Positions 10,562 to 20,516 of a DNA stretch of 64,000 nucleotides are shown here, piece after piece. Numbering within the stretch: position 1 is the first letter of the stretch; each line of letters opens with the position of its first letter. The position numbers and the translations under genes were made by a program. The DNA is taken from NCBI GenBank assembly GCA_903825395.1, contig CAIKAF010000023.1, positions 1 through 64,000 of the forward strand, written 5' to 3'. The notes under the pieces are model-generated. The model was given only the letters and a program-made list of their open reading frames with translations. It had not been told where the DNA came from and did no database searches. This stretch comes from an uncultured Flavobacteriales bacterium (GTDB lineage: Bacteria > Bacteroidota > Bacteroidia > CAIKAF01).

Positions 10562-10569
10562 TATCTTTG
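10562..10569 (+). promoter_or_regulatory. -7 element TATCTTTG of HMA gene
   Basis: TATCTTTG fits TAnnTTTG and ends 23 nt before ATG 10593. The opposing near-consensus element TACCTTAG at 10543-10550 would serve the divergent CC-motif gene. Confidence 0.65.
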
Positions 10570-10592
10570 AGAAACAACAAACAACGATTGCC

Positions 10593-10973
10593 ATGAAATT
10601 TCTTGCTCGAATCGAAATTCCGTTCAAAATAAATCTAGGGTTTGTTTGTTTTATGGGGTTTATGCTATGGCCTCTGGCTTCTAAAGCTCAACAGCAAACC
10701 GACACCCTCCGCATTGAAACATCGGCCATTTGTGGTATGTGTAAAAACCGTCTGGAAACGGAGCTGGGTTATTTGCCCGGCATTAAATCGGTGGGCGTAG
10801 ATTTAAATTCCAAAGTCGCCACGGTCATTTATAAGCCTAAAAAATTGGGGGCAGATGCCATCCGTGCTAAAATTTCGGCCTTGGGTTATCGAGCCGATTC
10901 AATTCCGGCCGACTCAAAAGCGTTTGAGCAGTTGCCCGCATGCTGCCAGGCCGAAGGATTGCATCATCCCTAA
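10593..10973 (+). CDS. Exported heavy-metal-associated (HMA) domain protein
   Basis: This is a 126-residue protein with a basic N-terminus, a hydrophobic export segment ending near PLASKAQQ, and one HMA domain. The metal site is CGMC in ETSAICGMCKNRLETEL, followed by the family's LPGIKSVGVDLNSKVATVIY and a final ISALGYRAD. A second cysteine pair, LPACCQAEG, is near the C-terminus. HMA domains bind Cu(I) or similar ions and pass them to partners. Because this one is exported it probably acts in the periplasm, perhaps with the divergent CC-motif protein. Confidence 0.85.
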   Translation: MKFLARIEIPFKINLGFVCFMGFMLWPLASKAQQQTDTLRIETSAICGMCKNRLETELGYLPGIKSVGVDLNSKVATVIYKPKKLGADAIRAKISALGYRADSIPADSKAFEQLPACCQAEGLHHP

Positions 10974-11037
10974 GCATGTGACCAAACAAAAGTAGGTGAG
11001 CACTTGGACTGAACTAGGGGCATTTTCCTGCTATTGT

Positions 11038-11045
11038 TACCTTTG
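11038..11045 (+). promoter_or_regulatory. -7 element TACCTTTG of peptidase gene
   Basis: TACCTTTG exactly fits the TAnnTTTG consensus, 20 nt before the first ATG of the S9 peptidase gene. Confidence 0.65.
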
Positions 11046-11065
11046 ATTTCTCGAACTTCACTCCA

Positions 11066-13192
11066 ATGATTATGCGTATCCGATTGGCTTCTATTCTTCT
11101 CCTTTTTCTACCTTCTTTCCTGATTGGGCAGTTGACCTTAGAACAGGCAACACTAGGCCAATGGCGGCAGTTTCGCCCCAAAGATGTAAACAACATCCAA
11201 TGGAAGGACGAACGGACTGTTACCTGCTGGGACATAAGTGGCATTCAACAGCTCAGCCCCAACGGAGATAAAACAATGCTGTACAGTTTAAGCCAATTGA
11301 ATGCGGTGCTAAAGGATAGCCTCAAGGGTTTTCCCTTTTCTTATTCTTGGACCAATCCAAGCACCCTGCACGTACAGCAGGGATTACGTATCATCCAACT
11401 GAATGTCGAGACAGGAACCCTACTTCGGGATTACACGCTTCCTGAAGATGCCGAGAACATCCATCCCCACCTGCCGAGTGGAAAAACTGCGTTTACCCGC
11501 GGTCAAAATGTGTGGTTGGCCGATTCAGACGGCGGACTTCGAGCACTCAGTTTTGATGAAGCCCCAGGAATTGTAAATGGTTCCGGGTATGTTCACCGCC
11601 AGGAATTTGGCATTAGTGAAGGCCTATTTTGGTCGCCCGACGGCCAATCCCTAGCCTGGTACCGAAAAGATGAAGGCATGGTAACGGAATACCCACTTGT
11701 GGAAAGTCCTGCCCGAATTGCAAATAACCGCCCGGTCCGCTACCCCATGGCGGGCATGAAGAGCGAAGAAGTGACGCTGCAGGTACTCAAATTGAATGGA
11801 GGACAGATTCAAACCCTTCAAACTCCAGGGGACAAAGAGCAATACTTAACTGCCGTTACCTGGTCGCCCAACAACAACCATCTGTATGTAGGGTTGCTGA
11901 ACCGAGGCCAAGACAGCCTCCGCTTGTGCCGATTTAAGGTGAGCGATGGAACCTTGGATGCGGTGTTGTTCCAAGAAATCGATTCTAGGTGGGTGGAACC
12001 GGAACACGGCCTTACATTCTTACCAAACAATCCCGACCAATTCATTTGGTGGAGCGAACGGGATGGCTACGATCAAGCCTATCTATATTCCAGCCAAGGC
12101 CAATTGATTCGGCAACTGACTACCGGTCCCTACGTGCTTACCAACATACATGGGATATTTGGAAATGAGCTCTGGATTACCCGAGCAGAGAACAACGGAC
12201 TTGACCGCCAAAGCTACGCGGTGCACCTGAAATCAGGGAAATACCGAAGGCTAACCGAGGGAGATGGAGTTCACACCCTAGTTCCCAATTCGGCAGGTAC
12301 AGCCTGGATTGATAAGTTATCCAATCCATTGTTGGCCAATCGGGTTGATTGGTGCAGCCCAAAAAGCAGAAAACGAATTTTAGATGCGACCAACCCTTAT
12401 CTTGAAAAAGGCATTGAACTGCCCAAGGTAGAGCAACTCACCTTGACCGCAGCAGACGGAAAAACGGCTGTAAATGCCAGAATTATTTATCCATCGAATT
12501 TTAATCCCGGGAAAAAATACCCCGTACTCATTTATGTGTATGGTGGACCGCATGCTCAAATGATTACGCGCTCCTGGATGTGGGGCGCTCGGCTTTGGGA
12601 CTTCTACATGGCGCAGGAAGGATATATTGTTTTTACCCTAGACAACCGCGGCTCTGCCTATCGGGGCAAAGAATTTGAAGGAATTATTCACCGGCAGTTG
12701 GGTGAAGCCGAAGCAGCAGATCAGCTTCAGGGCCTGAACTACCTTAAATCCTTGCCCTTTGTTGATAAAAAAAGAATTGGAGTCCATGGATGGAGTTTTG
12801 GAGGATTTATGACCACCAACTTGCTGACTCGAAATCCGGACGATTTTGCTGTTGGCGTTGCCGGTGGTCCGGTCATGGATTGGAGCTTGTACGAAGTAAT
12901 GTATGGAGAACGGTACATGGATCGGCCCCAAGAGAATGAAGAAGGGTATATGATAACCGATTTGACCCGCCGGGCAAAAAACCTAAAATCTCCCCTGTTG
13001 ATTATTCATGGAGATCAAGACGATGTAGTTGTTCCTCAGCATTCTATGCGGTTCCTAAAAGCTTGTGTGGATGAATCCATTCCTGTGGATTTCTTTTTAT
13101 ATCCGAACCATGCCCATAATGTGGTGGGGAAAGACCGGGTTCATTTAATGGATAAAATTACCCGGTATTTAAATCAGCATCTGAAGCCCTAA
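11066..13192 (+). CDS. Dipeptidyl peptidase IV-like S9 serine peptidase
   Basis: This is a 708-residue exported peptidase. A signal peptide (start at 11066 or at the second ATG, 11072) ends near SFLIGQ. Residues about 30-450 form the eight-bladed beta-propeller (SPDGQSLAWYRKDE and similar blade motifs). Residues 460-708 form the alpha/beta hydrolase. The triad is visible as Ser577 in GWSFGGF, Asp652 in HGDQDD, and His684 in YPNHAHNV. The family cleaves X-Pro or X-Ala dipeptides from peptide N-termini. A periplasmic role in peptide use is inferred. It ends 9 nt before the convergent gene at 13202. Confidence 0.92.
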   Translation: MIMRIRLASILLLFLPSFLIGQLTLEQATLGQWRQFRPKDVNNIQWKDERTVTCWDISGIQQLSPNGDKTMLYSLSQLNAVLKDSLKGFPFSYSWTNPSTLHVQQGLRIIQLNVETGTLLRDYTLPEDAENIHPHLPSGKTAFTRGQNVWLADSDGGLRALSFDEAPGIVNGSGYVHRQEFGISEGLFWSPDGQSLAWYRKDEGMVTEYPLVESPARIANNRPVRYPMAGMKSEEVTLQVLKLNGGQIQTLQTPGDKEQYLTAVTWSPNNNHLYVGLLNRGQDSLRLCRFKVSDGTLDAVLFQEIDSRWVEPEHGLTFLPNNPDQFIWWSERDGYDQAYLYSSQGQLIRQLTTGPYVLTNIHGIFGNELWITRAENNGLDRQSYAVHLKSGKYRRLTEGDGVHTLVPNSAGTAWIDKLSNPLLANRVDWCSPKSRKRILDATNPYLEKGIELPKVEQLTLTAADGKTAVNARIIYPSNFNPGKKYPVLIYVYGGPHAQMITRSWMWGARLWDFYMAQEGYIVFTLDNRGSAYRGKEFEGIIHRQLGEAEAADQLQGLNYLKSLPFVDKKRIGVHGWSFGGFMTTNLLTRNPDDFAVGVAGGPVMDWSLYEVMYGERYMDRPQENEEGYMITDLTRRAKNLKSPLLIIHGDQDDVVVPQHSMRFLKACVDESIPVDFFLYPNHAHNVVGKDRVHLMDKITRYLNQHLKP

Positions 13193-13201
13193 GACGGTGC
13201 T

Positions 13202-13633
13202 TTATGGTTGGGGCAGGGCAGCCATAACCAGAACCTCTGGAACTCCCAGCTGCAGCCGAAGCATGAGGTAGTCTGCCCGATTTGAAGCGATTAAAAACGT
13301 GGGCTTACCATCCCTTTCGCGCAGCACCAGCCAAGTGCCTTTTCCTTGAGCCAGCACAAATTCATCCGAAAAGCCCAGGCTATCTACCGGGGTCAACAGC
13401 ACCTTATCCATTAGGCCCAAGCTAAGAACCAGCTGATTTCCCTTTTCATTTTGTTTCAACTGAGCATGGGGAGTCAGTGTTTTAATGTTGGATTTTCCAT
13501 CAGAGGAGGCTTTATTTAGCAAGCCTATGGCCGAACCAATACCGGCATAGGCCACAAAAAAAATAGGAACCAAAGCCACCAGGAACATGCCCAGCAGAAC
13601 GGGCGTCATAATTGAAAATTTCGGATTACTCAT
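13202..13633 (-). CDS. Small membrane-anchored protein after gldA
   Basis: This 143-residue protein has one hydrophobic segment at residues about 10-38 (MTPVLLGMFLVALVPIFFVAYAG, shown in part) and a soluble C-terminal domain of beta character. It begins 3 nt after the gldA stop, so the two are co-transcribed and possibly coupled. No family is recognised. Its position suggests a role linked to the GldA transporter or its regulation, but that is inference only. Confidence 0.6.
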   Translation of the reverse strand: MSNPKFSIMTPVLLGMFLVALVPIFFVAYAGIGSAIGLLNKASSDGKSNIKTLTPHAQLKQNEKGNQLVLSLGLMDKVLLTPVDSLGFSDEFVLAQGKGTWLVLRERDGKPTFLIASNRADYLMLRLQLGVPEVLVMAALPQP

Positions 13634-13636
13634 GCA

Positions 13637-14551
13637 TCAATGGCCTGTTTTTTCCCTGAACACCTCTTCCAGGCTTTTGGTTTCTTTTTGAATTCCGTTT
13701 AAGGTCAGCCCTTGTTCCATAGCCCAACGTGAAATGGTCATGGCCATGCCTTTTTCAGTTTGAGTCACTATGTGCCAGCGTCGCCCATCAAGAGCCTTAA
13801 CCCGATCTACCCCGGGTATGTTGGACAACATGGTGGCTGCCAGCTCTTCTTCAAATTCAGCAAGCCACAGAATAGCCTGTCCGGTTGATTTTCCAATGGA
13901 TTGAATGGGGGCGTCTTCTACCAATCGGCCTTGGTCTAAAATCAGAACCCGTTGGCAAACCGCTTGGACTTCCTGAAGAATATGAGAAGAAAGAAGCACC
14001 GTTTTTTTCCCGGCCAGATTTCGAATTAGGTTGCGGATTTCTACCAACTGATTGGGGTCGAAACCGCTGGTTGGTTCATCGAGGATGACCACCTCGGGCT
14101 CATGAATTAGAGCCGCGGCCAAGCCTACACGCTGCTTGTACCCTTTCGACAAGGCTCCAGTGCGCTTATGTTGTTCACGACCAAGTCCGGTCATTTCAAT
14201 CATTTGACTGGTTCTTTTTGACAGCGTTTCCCCGGAAAGTCCATGCATCCTGCCCACAAAACGCAGAAATTCTTTCACGTACATATCGGGGTACAGCGGA
14301 TTGGATTCGGGCAAATATCCGACCCTTCGTTTTACCTCGAGGGGTTGAGATTGAATATTGAATCCGGATACCAACGCCTGGCCTTGATCGGCAGGGATAA
14401 AACCGGTCAAGATTTTCATCATGGTGCTTTTACCCGCCCCGTTGGGGCCTAAAAAACCAACAATTTCACCGTGTTGAATGGAAAAACTCACCTGATCCAG
14501 AGCCTTTTGGCTGCCGTATGACTTGGTAATGGATTGAACTTGAATGGACAT
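13637..14551 (-). CDS. gldA: ABC transporter ATPase, gliding-type GldA
   Basis: This 304-residue ATPase has Walker A GPNGAGKST at about residue 36, Q-loop region YLPESNPLYPDM, signature LSKGYKQRVGLA, Walker B VVILDEPTSGFDP and the H-switch SSHILQEVQ. The spacing and the LPESNPLY sequence fit the GldA group of Bacteroidota. In Flavobacterium, GldA with GldF and GldG forms an ABC transporter needed for gliding. Neither gldF nor gldG is in this window, so gliding cannot be inferred. A general export ATPase is the alternative. Confidence 0.85.
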   Translation of the reverse strand: MSIQVQSITKSYGSQKALDQVSFSIQHGEIVGFLGPNGAGKSTMMKILTGFIPADQGQALVSGFNIQSQPLEVKRRVGYLPESNPLYPDMYVKEFLRFVGRMHGLSGETLSKRTSQMIEMTGLGREQHKRTGALSKGYKQRVGLAAALIHEPEVVILDEPTSGFDPNQLVEIRNLIRNLAGKKTVLLSSHILQEVQAVCQRVLILDQGRLVEDAPIQSIGKSTGQAILWLAEFEEELAATMLSNIPGVDRVKALDGRRWHIVTQTEKGMAMTISRWAMEQGLTLNGIQKETKSLEEVFREKTGH

Positions 14552-14617
14552 ACCTAAACTACTTCAAACAAAGGAACAAAAAGAAGATGAAGGGGGCACC
14601 ATATATGGATTTAGAAA

Positions 14618-15595
14618 TTAAGAAATGCTAAATCCCAGGGCCCTTCGTACCCGGCTCAGGGTTTCATGAAGAATGGGGCGGGTGCGTTCTGCGCCTGCAG
14701 CCAAAATGGATTCTATGTCTTCCGTATTTTCCATTAAAGCGTGGTACTTCATTCGAGCCGGACCGAAATGTTCCAACACAATTCCGAGCAGTTCATTTTT
14801 GGCATGGCCATAGCCGTAGCCTCCGGCCTGGAGTTTATTGCGCATTTCAAGCGCGGCTGAGGCTGGGGCAAGCAATTTAAAAAGCTGATAAACAATGCAG
14901 GATTCTGCGTCTTTGGGGTCTTCAAGCGGAGTAGAATCGGTCACCACCGACATCAGCACCTTTTTAAGTTCCTTTTCCGGCAAAAAAACATCGATAAAAT
15001 TACCGTAGCTCTTGCTCATTTTCTGACCATCGGTTCCGGGAATCAACATCGTATCTTCGGCCACCCTTGCTTCGGGAACAACCAGAATATCTCCATACGT
15101 ATGGTTGATGCTTGCGGCAATATCCCGGGTCATTTCCAAGTGCTGAAGCTGGTCTTTCCCAACGGGAACCAAATGGGCGTCATAGCCCAAAATATCGGCG
15201 GCCATCAGCACAGGATAGGTAAACAAGCCGGCATTTACATCGCTCAGTCGATTGGATTTATCTTTAAAGGAATGGGCATTGGCCAGCATCGGAAAAGGCG
15301 TAAAGCAATTCAGGTACCAGGTCAGCTCCGTAATTTCAGGAATGTCAGACTGGCAATACAGGCGGTTTTTTTCAACATCAAATCCGCAGGCAATCCAGGT
15401 GGCTGCGACCTGACGGACTTTATGTCTTCGCTCAGAACCGTCTTTCACGGTGGTTAGCGCATGAAGGTCAGCAATAAACGCGAAGGCCTCCATTTCGAGC
15501 GCCTGGCTCAATTGAATCATGGGGTCAATGGCGCCCAAAATATTCCCCAGGTGGGGTTGATTTGTACTTTGAATGCCGGTAAGAATGCGCTTCAT
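14618..15595 (-). CDS. trpS: Tryptophanyl-tRNA synthetase
   Basis: This 325-residue class I synthetase charges tRNA-Trp. The HIGH-like motif is PHLGN near residue 18 and the KMSKS motif is GQKMSKSYGN near residue 195. The conserved DLHALTT and PVLMAADIL motifs for Trp and ATP binding are present. Its length is typical. It is divergent from the DUF3109 gene; a minus-strand TAATTTTG lies at 15612-15619. Confidence 0.96.
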   Translation of the reverse strand: MKRILTGIQSTNQPHLGNILGAIDPMIQLSQALEMEAFAFIADLHALTTVKDGSERRHKVRQVAATWIACGFDVEKNRLYCQSDIPEITELTWYLNCFTPFPMLANAHSFKDKSNRLSDVNAGLFTYPVLMAADILGYDAHLVPVGKDQLQHLEMTRDIAASINHTYGDILVVPEARVAEDTMLIPGTDGQKMSKSYGNFIDVFLPEKELKKVLMSVVTDSTPLEDPKDAESCIVYQLFKLLAPASAALEMRNKLQAGGYGYGHAKNELLGIVLEHFGPARMKYHALMENTEDIESILAAGAERTRPILHETLSRVRRALGFSIS

Positions 15596-15611
15596 AAACC
15601 AAAGTTTGCCT

Positions 15612-15639
15612 CAAAATTACCAATTCCCCCCTACCTTTG
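15612..15639. promoter_or_regulatory. Divergent -7 elements of trpS and DUF3109 gene
   Basis: The minus-strand TAATTTTG at 15612-15619 serves trpS. The plus-strand TACCTTTG at 15632-15639 serves the gene starting at 15657. Both fit TAnnTTTG. They are 12 bp apart, so the two polymerases probably compete. Confidence 0.65.
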
Positions 15640-15656
15640 TGGTAAGATTAGCCTTT

Positions 15657-16235
15657 ATGATAGAAATTGATGGCAAAGTAGTTTCGTTGGATGTGTTGGA
15701 TCAGTACTTTTCCTGCGACCTTTCCAAGTGCAAAGGGGCCTGTTGTGTGGAAGGAGATGCGGGCGCCCCGGTGTTGGAAGCCGAAAAAGAAATACTGCAA
15801 GCCATTTGGCCAAAGGTGAAACCGCATTTGCCAACGGATGGGGTTCAAGCTATTGAAGAGCAGGGCGTTTGGGTGGCCGACCCCAACGATGGAGAAGCCG
15901 TAACCCCCTTGGTAGAGGGCAAGCATTGTGCTTACACCATCTTTGAAAAAGGCACCGCATGGTGCGGCATAGAAAAAGCTTGGCGGGCAGGAGAAATCGA
16001 TTTCCAAAAACCCCTAAGTTGCCATTTGTATCCCATTCGCATTCAGCGGTATCCTGATTTTGAGGCGGTAAATTATGAGCGATGGCACATTTGCAAGCCG
16101 GCCTGTTCGTGTGGAGCAAAGCAAAAAACCGCGGTTTATGAATTTTGCAAATCGGCTTTGGTTCGCGCCTATGGGGAAGAATGGTACAAAAAATTAAAAA
16201 TGGCCGCAGACTGGCACTCTGAAAATCCGGATTAA
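15657..16235 (+). CDS. DUF3109 cysteine-cluster protein
   Basis: This 192-residue cytoplasmic protein has a Cys-rich N-terminal motif (SCDLSKCKGACC, about residues 18-29) plus more cysteines in HCAYT, AWCGI, LSCHLYPIR, ICKPACSC and EFCKSAL. This matches the DUF3109 family, related to YkgJ-type zinc or iron-sulfur proteins. ATG 15657 is chosen because it follows a consensus -7 element and starts the family's N-terminus (MIEIDGK). The biochemical role is not established. Confidence 0.85.
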   Translation: MIEIDGKVVSLDVLDQYFSCDLSKCKGACCVEGDAGAPVLEAEKEILQAIWPKVKPHLPTDGVQAIEEQGVWVADPNDGEAVTPLVEGKHCAYTIFEKGTAWCGIEKAWRAGEIDFQKPLSCHLYPIRIQRYPDFEAVNYERWHICKPACSCGAKQKTAVYEFCKSALVRAYGEEWYKKLKMAADWHSENPD

Positions 16236-16676
16236 TATTAAATTTCTAAATCATAAATTTCATGATTAGTCGGGTATTTGACAGCGGCAGTCTGGAAATT
16301 GAAAGAAAGTTTAGAGGCTAAACCTCGATTGCAGAAGAAAAGTCAGGGGGGATGGCTTTGTTCTTATTCTTAAGGAAAAAAAACTGAACTTCAAAACTTC
16401 TGAAGTCCTTTTTTAGCAAGGAATTTCACAATTCCTTGTTCATTTCGCCTGTATTCCTTTATGGCAAAGGCCTACAACCAATGTTAAGATTTGAAAGTCG
16501 AAAAACGAGCCGAATGATTGTTGAAAACATTGGGAAATTGTGAATAATTGGAGGGTGTTTTTTGTTGCTCAAGATTGTTTTTTATTGAAAATTTGTTCTG
16601 GTCTTAATGTCAGAGGGGCAAGCGAATTTTGAGTAGAGCAGAGAATTGACTGTTAGGCCTTTAAACTAAATATTGC
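16236..16676. other. Non-coding leader region upstream of nrdB
   Basis: These 441 bp hold no supported gene. A short hairpin ACTTCA/TGAAGT (16388-16406) is followed by CCTTTTTT and could terminate the DUF3109 transcript. It is followed by a perfect 9-bp stem CAAGGAATT-TCAC-AATTCCTTG at 16417-16438. The downstream 230 bp is AT-rich with no clear TAnnTTTG element or ORF. No known riboswitch or NrdR box was recognised by eye. Confidence 0.5.
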
Positions 16677-17702
16677 ATGAAAATGTCGGACGTATCACAA
16701 AAAGAAGCCCTATTGTCGCCTGTTGAGGAGGCCTTGAAGTCTAAATTGGTTATTGATGAGCCCATATTAGAAGAGAACCCCGACCGGTTTGTGCTTTTTC
16801 CCATTGAACACAATGACATTTGGCAATTGTATAAAAAACAACAGTCCTTGTTCTGGCGTGCGGAAGAGGTGGATTTGGCTCAAGATAAGAGCGATTGGAG
16901 TAAAATGACGGCCGATGAAAAGCATTTTTTGAAGTATGTATTGGCTTTTTTCGCGGCTTCAGATGGCATTGTGAATGAGAATCTTGCTGAAAATTTTGTG
17001 CGTGAGGTGCAGTACACCGAGGCCAAGATGTTTTATGGTTTTCAAATCATGATGGAGAATATTCATTCTGAGATGTATTCTCTGTTGATTGATACCTATG
17101 TGACCGATCCGGCCGAGAAAAAATCCCTGTTCCGCGCCATTGAAACCATGCCTTGCATCCAAAAGAAAGCCGAGTGGGCTTTACGTTGGATTGAATCGCC
17201 CAAGTTTACTGAGCGCTTAATTGCCTTTGCCGCCGTTGAAGGCATTTTCTTTTCCGGAAGCTTTTGCGCTATTTTTTGGTTAAAGCAAAAAGGATTGATG
17301 CCCGGTCTAGCCACCAGCAATGAATTTATCAGTCGAGACGAAGGTCTGCACTGCGAGTTTGCCTGCCACCTGTACACCAAGCACATCGTTAACAAATTGC
17401 CCGAAGAGCGCATCCATGAAATCATTGCGGATGCGGTTGAAATTGAGAAGGAGTTTATTACCGAGAGCCTTCCCGTTCGGTTGATTGGGATGAATGCAGA
17501 ACTGATGAAGCAGTACATTGAATTTGTGGCCGATCACTGGTTGAGTGTGTTGGGCTGCTCCAAATTGTACAATTCCAGCAACCCCTTCAGCTTTATGGAC
17601 TTTATTTCGCTGCAAGGGAAAACAAATTTCTTTGAGAAACGGGTAAGTGAATACAAAAAGGCAGATGTATCTACCGGCTTCAGCCTAGACGAAGATTTTT
17701 AA
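16677..17702 (+). CDS. nrdB: Class Ia ribonucleotide reductase small subunit NrdB
   Basis: This 341-residue ferritin-like protein holds the di-iron tyrosyl-radical cofactor used to reduce ribonucleotides. Iron ligands and the radical site are visible: E127-N-I-H130-S-E-M-Y134 matches E. coli E115, H118 and radical Y122. The second ligand helix follows in [10 protein letters not shown], and a further Glu/His pair is in [14 protein letters not shown]. The C-terminus ([18 protein letters not shown]) is the tail that docks on NrdA. The nrdA gene follows after about 50 nt, so the pair forms an operon. Confidence 0.96.
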   Translation: MKMSDVSQKEALLSPVEEALKSKLVIDEPILEENPDRFVLFPIEHNDIWQLYKKQQSLFWRAEEVDLAQDKSDWSKMTADEKHFLKYVLAFFAASDGIVNENLAENFVREVQYTEAKMFYGFQIMMENIHSEMYSLLIDTYVTDPAEKKSLFRAIETMPCIQKKAEWALRWIESPKFTERLIAFAAVEGIFFSGSFCAIFWLKQKGLMPGLATSNEFISRDEGLHCEFACHLYTKHIVNKLPEERIHEIIADAVEIEKEFITESLPVRLIGMNAELMKQYIEFVADHWLSVLGCSKLYNSSNPFSFMDFISLQGKTNFFEKRVSEYKKADVSTGFSLDEDF

Positions 17703-17753
17703 GACCATTCACGCCCATTTGCCCCCTTTAATCGTATTTAATTGAATGCCTCT

Positions 17754-20171
17754 ATGGAAGCTATGAAAGAAATGTTCGTAATCAAACGCGATGGACGCCG
17801 CGAGAGTGTGAAGTTCGATAAGATTACGGCCAGAATCATCAAATTGTGCTATGGATTGAACCCCACCTATGTAGACCCAATCAAGGTGGCCATGAAGGTC
17901 ATCAATGGAATGTACACAGGGATTACCACTTCCGATTTGGACAATCTGGCATCTCAAGAGGCCGCAGCGATGTCGGTGGTGCATCCAGACTACGCTCTTC
18001 TTGCCAGCCGAATTGCTGTATCTAATTTGCATAAAGACACCGAGAAGTCGTTTTCCAAAAGCATTGATGCCTTATATCAATATATAGATCCGGTTACCGG
18101 AGAACCCGCTTCATTGATTGCCCAAGACGTTTGGGAAATCATCCAAAAAAATGCGGAGTTGCTTGACTCCACCCTAATTTATGACAGGGATTATCATTTC
18201 GATTATTTTGGGTTTAAGACGCTGGAAAAATCCTATTTGCTTCGACTAAAGGGGAAAGTGGCCGAACGTCCTCAGCACATGTACATGCGGGTAGCCATTG
18301 GCATTCACAAGGAAGATTTGCAATCGGCCATTGAAACCTACCATTTATTGAGCGAAGGCTGGTTTACCCATGCCACTCCTACCCTGTTTAACTCAGGTAC
18401 ACCCAAACCACAAATGTCCAGCTGTTTTCTGCTGCAAATGAAAGACGACAGCATTGATGGAATCTACGATACCTTAAAGCAAACAGCCAAAATATCTCAG
18501 TCGGCCGGAGGCATTGGTTTGGCGGTGCATAAAATCAGAGCGAAGGGCTCTTACATCAAAGGCACCAATGGCACCTCCAATGGAATTGTACCCATGCTTC
18601 GGGTGTTCAACGATACTGCCCGCTATGTAGATCAGGGTGGAGGCAAACGCAAAGGTTCTTTTGCCATTTACATTGAGCCTTGGCACGATGACATCATGGA
18701 TTTCTTGGAATTAAAGAAAAATACGGGGCAAGAGGAGCTTCGCACCCGAGATTTATTCTTGGCCTTGTGGATTCCAGACTTATTCATGAAGCAAGTGAAA
18801 GAGGACGGAGATTGGTATTTGTTCTGTCCAAATGAAGCTCCAGGCCTCAATGAGACACACAGCGAAGAATTCGAATCGAAATACCACGCCTATGTCAAAG
18901 AGGGCAAATACCGGCGGAAGATTAAAGCCCGAGCACTGTGGACCCGCATCATTGAGTCGCAAGTAGAAACGGGTACGCCCTACATGCTGTACAAGGATGC
19001 CGCCAACAGCAAAAGCAATCAGAAAAACCTGGGCACCATTCAATCATCGAACCTGTGTACGGAAATTATAGAATACACGGCCCCCGATGAAGTTGCCGTT
19101 TGCAACCTGGCATCCATTGCCCTGCCTAAGTTTGTAAAAGAGGACAAAAGCTTTGACCATGAACGGCTTTTTCAAATCACCTATACGGCTACCCGGAACT
19201 TAAACCGAATCATTGACCGGAATTACTACCCGGTAAAGGAAGCCCGCAATTCAAACATGCGGCACCGTCCCATTGGTTTGGGTATTCAAGGGTTGGCTGA
19301 CACCTTCGTCATGATGCGTGTGGCTTTTGATTCCGATGAAGCCAAGCAATTAAACCGAGAGATTTTTGAAACCATTTATTATGCGGCCTTAACTTGCTCG
19401 AAAGACCTTGCCAAAGTGGAAGGCCCATACGAAACCTTCCAGGGCTCGCCCGCAAGTCAGGGCATTTTGCAGTACGATATGTGGGGTGTTCAACCAAGCC
19501 AGCGCTGGGAATGGGATGTTCTAAAAGAGGAAATTAAAGAGCATGGGCTTCGGAATTCATTGCTACTAGCCCCAATGCCAACCGCATCTACCGCCCAAAT
19601 TTTGGGCAACAACGAATGCTTTGAGCCCTTTACCAGTAACATGTATATGCGCCGGGTATTGTCTGGAGAATTCCCGATTGTCAATAAGCACCTGCTGCGC
19701 GATTTGGTTCAACTGGGATTATGGAACAACGACATGAAAAACAAAATCATGCTGCACAACGGCTCCATCCAAAACATTGATGAAATTCCAGATAACATCA
19801 AGGCCTTGTACAAAACAGTGTGGGAGATTAAACAGAAAGATATCATCGACATGGCCGCCGACCGGGGCGCCTTTATTGACCAGAGTCAATCTTTGAACAT
19901 CTTTATGGAAAGTCCCACCTATGCTAAAATGACATCCTTGCATTTTTATGCCTGGGAGAAAGGACTAAAGACCGGCATGTATTACCTGCGTTCTAAGGCT
20001 GGAGCCGATGCCGTTCAGTTTACGGTGGACAAATCTGTAGCGGCTGTTCCAACCCAACAGGCTGAAGAAGTGGCGAACAATGACATTTCGGAAGAAATGA
20101 ATCCGGAAGTGGTAAGTCAATTGACCTGCTCTTTGGACAATCCAGAAGGGTGCGAAGCCTGCGGATCGTAA
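17754..20171 (+). CDS. nrdA: Class Ia ribonucleotide reductase large subunit NrdA
   Basis: This is an 805-residue catalytic subunit. Residues about 5-95 form the ATP-cone that senses dATP/ATP ([17 protein letters not shown]). The active site is visible as MSSCFLLQ with the redox Cys, and as SSNLCTEI holding the catalytic Asn-Cys-Glu triad. The C-terminal redox pair is in GCEACGS. ATG 17754 is chosen; TTG 17742 would add four residues. Together with NrdB it makes deoxynucleotides under aerobic conditions. A complete ATP-cone implies dATP feedback inhibition. Confidence 0.96.
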   Translation: MEAMKEMFVIKRDGRRESVKFDKITARIIKLCYGLNPTYVDPIKVAMKVINGMYTGITTSDLDNLASQEAAAMSVVHPDYALLASRIAVSNLHKDTEKSFSKSIDALYQYIDPVTGEPASLIAQDVWEIIQKNAELLDSTLIYDRDYHFDYFGFKTLEKSYLLRLKGKVAERPQHMYMRVAIGIHKEDLQSAIETYHLLSEGWFTHATPTLFNSGTPKPQMSSCFLLQMKDDSIDGIYDTLKQTAKISQSAGGIGLAVHKIRAKGSYIKGTNGTSNGIVPMLRVFNDTARYVDQGGGKRKGSFAIYIEPWHDDIMDFLELKKNTGQEELRTRDLFLALWIPDLFMKQVKEDGDWYLFCPNEAPGLNETHSEEFESKYHAYVKEGKYRRKIKARALWTRIIESQVETGTPYMLYKDAANSKSNQKNLGTIQSSNLCTEIIEYTAPDEVAVCNLASIALPKFVKEDKSFDHERLFQITYTATRNLNRIIDRNYYPVKEARNSNMRHRPIGLGIQGLADTFVMMRVAFDSDEAKQLNREIFETIYYAALTCSKDLAKVEGPYETFQGSPASQGILQYDMWGVQPSQRWEWDVLKEEIKEHGLRNSLLLAPMPTASTAQILGNNECFEPFTSNMYMRRVLSGEFPIVNKHLLRDLVQLGLWNNDMKNKIMLHNGSIQNIDEIPDNIKALYKTVWEIKQKDIIDMAADRGAFIDQSQSLNIFMESPTYAKMTSLHFYAWEKGLKTGMYYLRSKAGADAVQFTVDKSVAAVPTQQAEEVANNDISEEMNPEVVSQLTCSLDNPEGCEACGS

Positions 20172-20189
20172 CATCACCAAAATCTTAGT

Positions 20190-20395
20190 GAACTTTGCGG
20201 CTCCATTTCCGGTCTTTTTGGTAAAAATTGGCCGGCATGCTTTGACGTTTTTTTTACCACCAAGGGCGCGAAGTCGGCGCAAATGGCACAGAGGAAATGT
20301 AGTTGTGGCGAGGGTGTGCAGGAGTTTGGATCTCCTTTGCGAACATTGCGGATCCCTTTGCTTCCTTTTTGGTAAAAATTGGCCGGTATGCCTTG
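20190..20395 (+). repeat. Family B repeat (full copy) within a 55-bp direct duplication
   Basis: The full family B element lies at 20248-20378: T-run, ACCACCAAG, GTCGGCGCAAA, GGCACAGAGGA, GCGAGGGTGT, CTCCTTTGCGAAC, ending GGTAAAAATT. It aligns along its length with the minus-strand copy at 37337-37458. A unit of about 55 bp ending TTTTTGGTAAAAATTGGCCG occurs at 20190-20245 and again at 20340-20395, so the element is flanked by a direct duplication. No gene is supported in 20172-20516. Confidence 0.75.
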
Positions 20396-20516
20396 GGTTG
20401 TACTAAAGGTGCAAAGCCGATAGAACGTACCGTTTCCAACCTTCAACTCCGTCTTTGTCTTTGCCAATCAAATGCGCCTGGCCGAGCATGGAATGATTTT
20501 TGTACCTTCACAGAGT

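Noticed and set aside
16236-16676. NrdR boxes or a cobalamin riboswitch upstream of nrdB
   Set aside because: No sequence close to the NrdR consensus or to a B12-box was found by eye.
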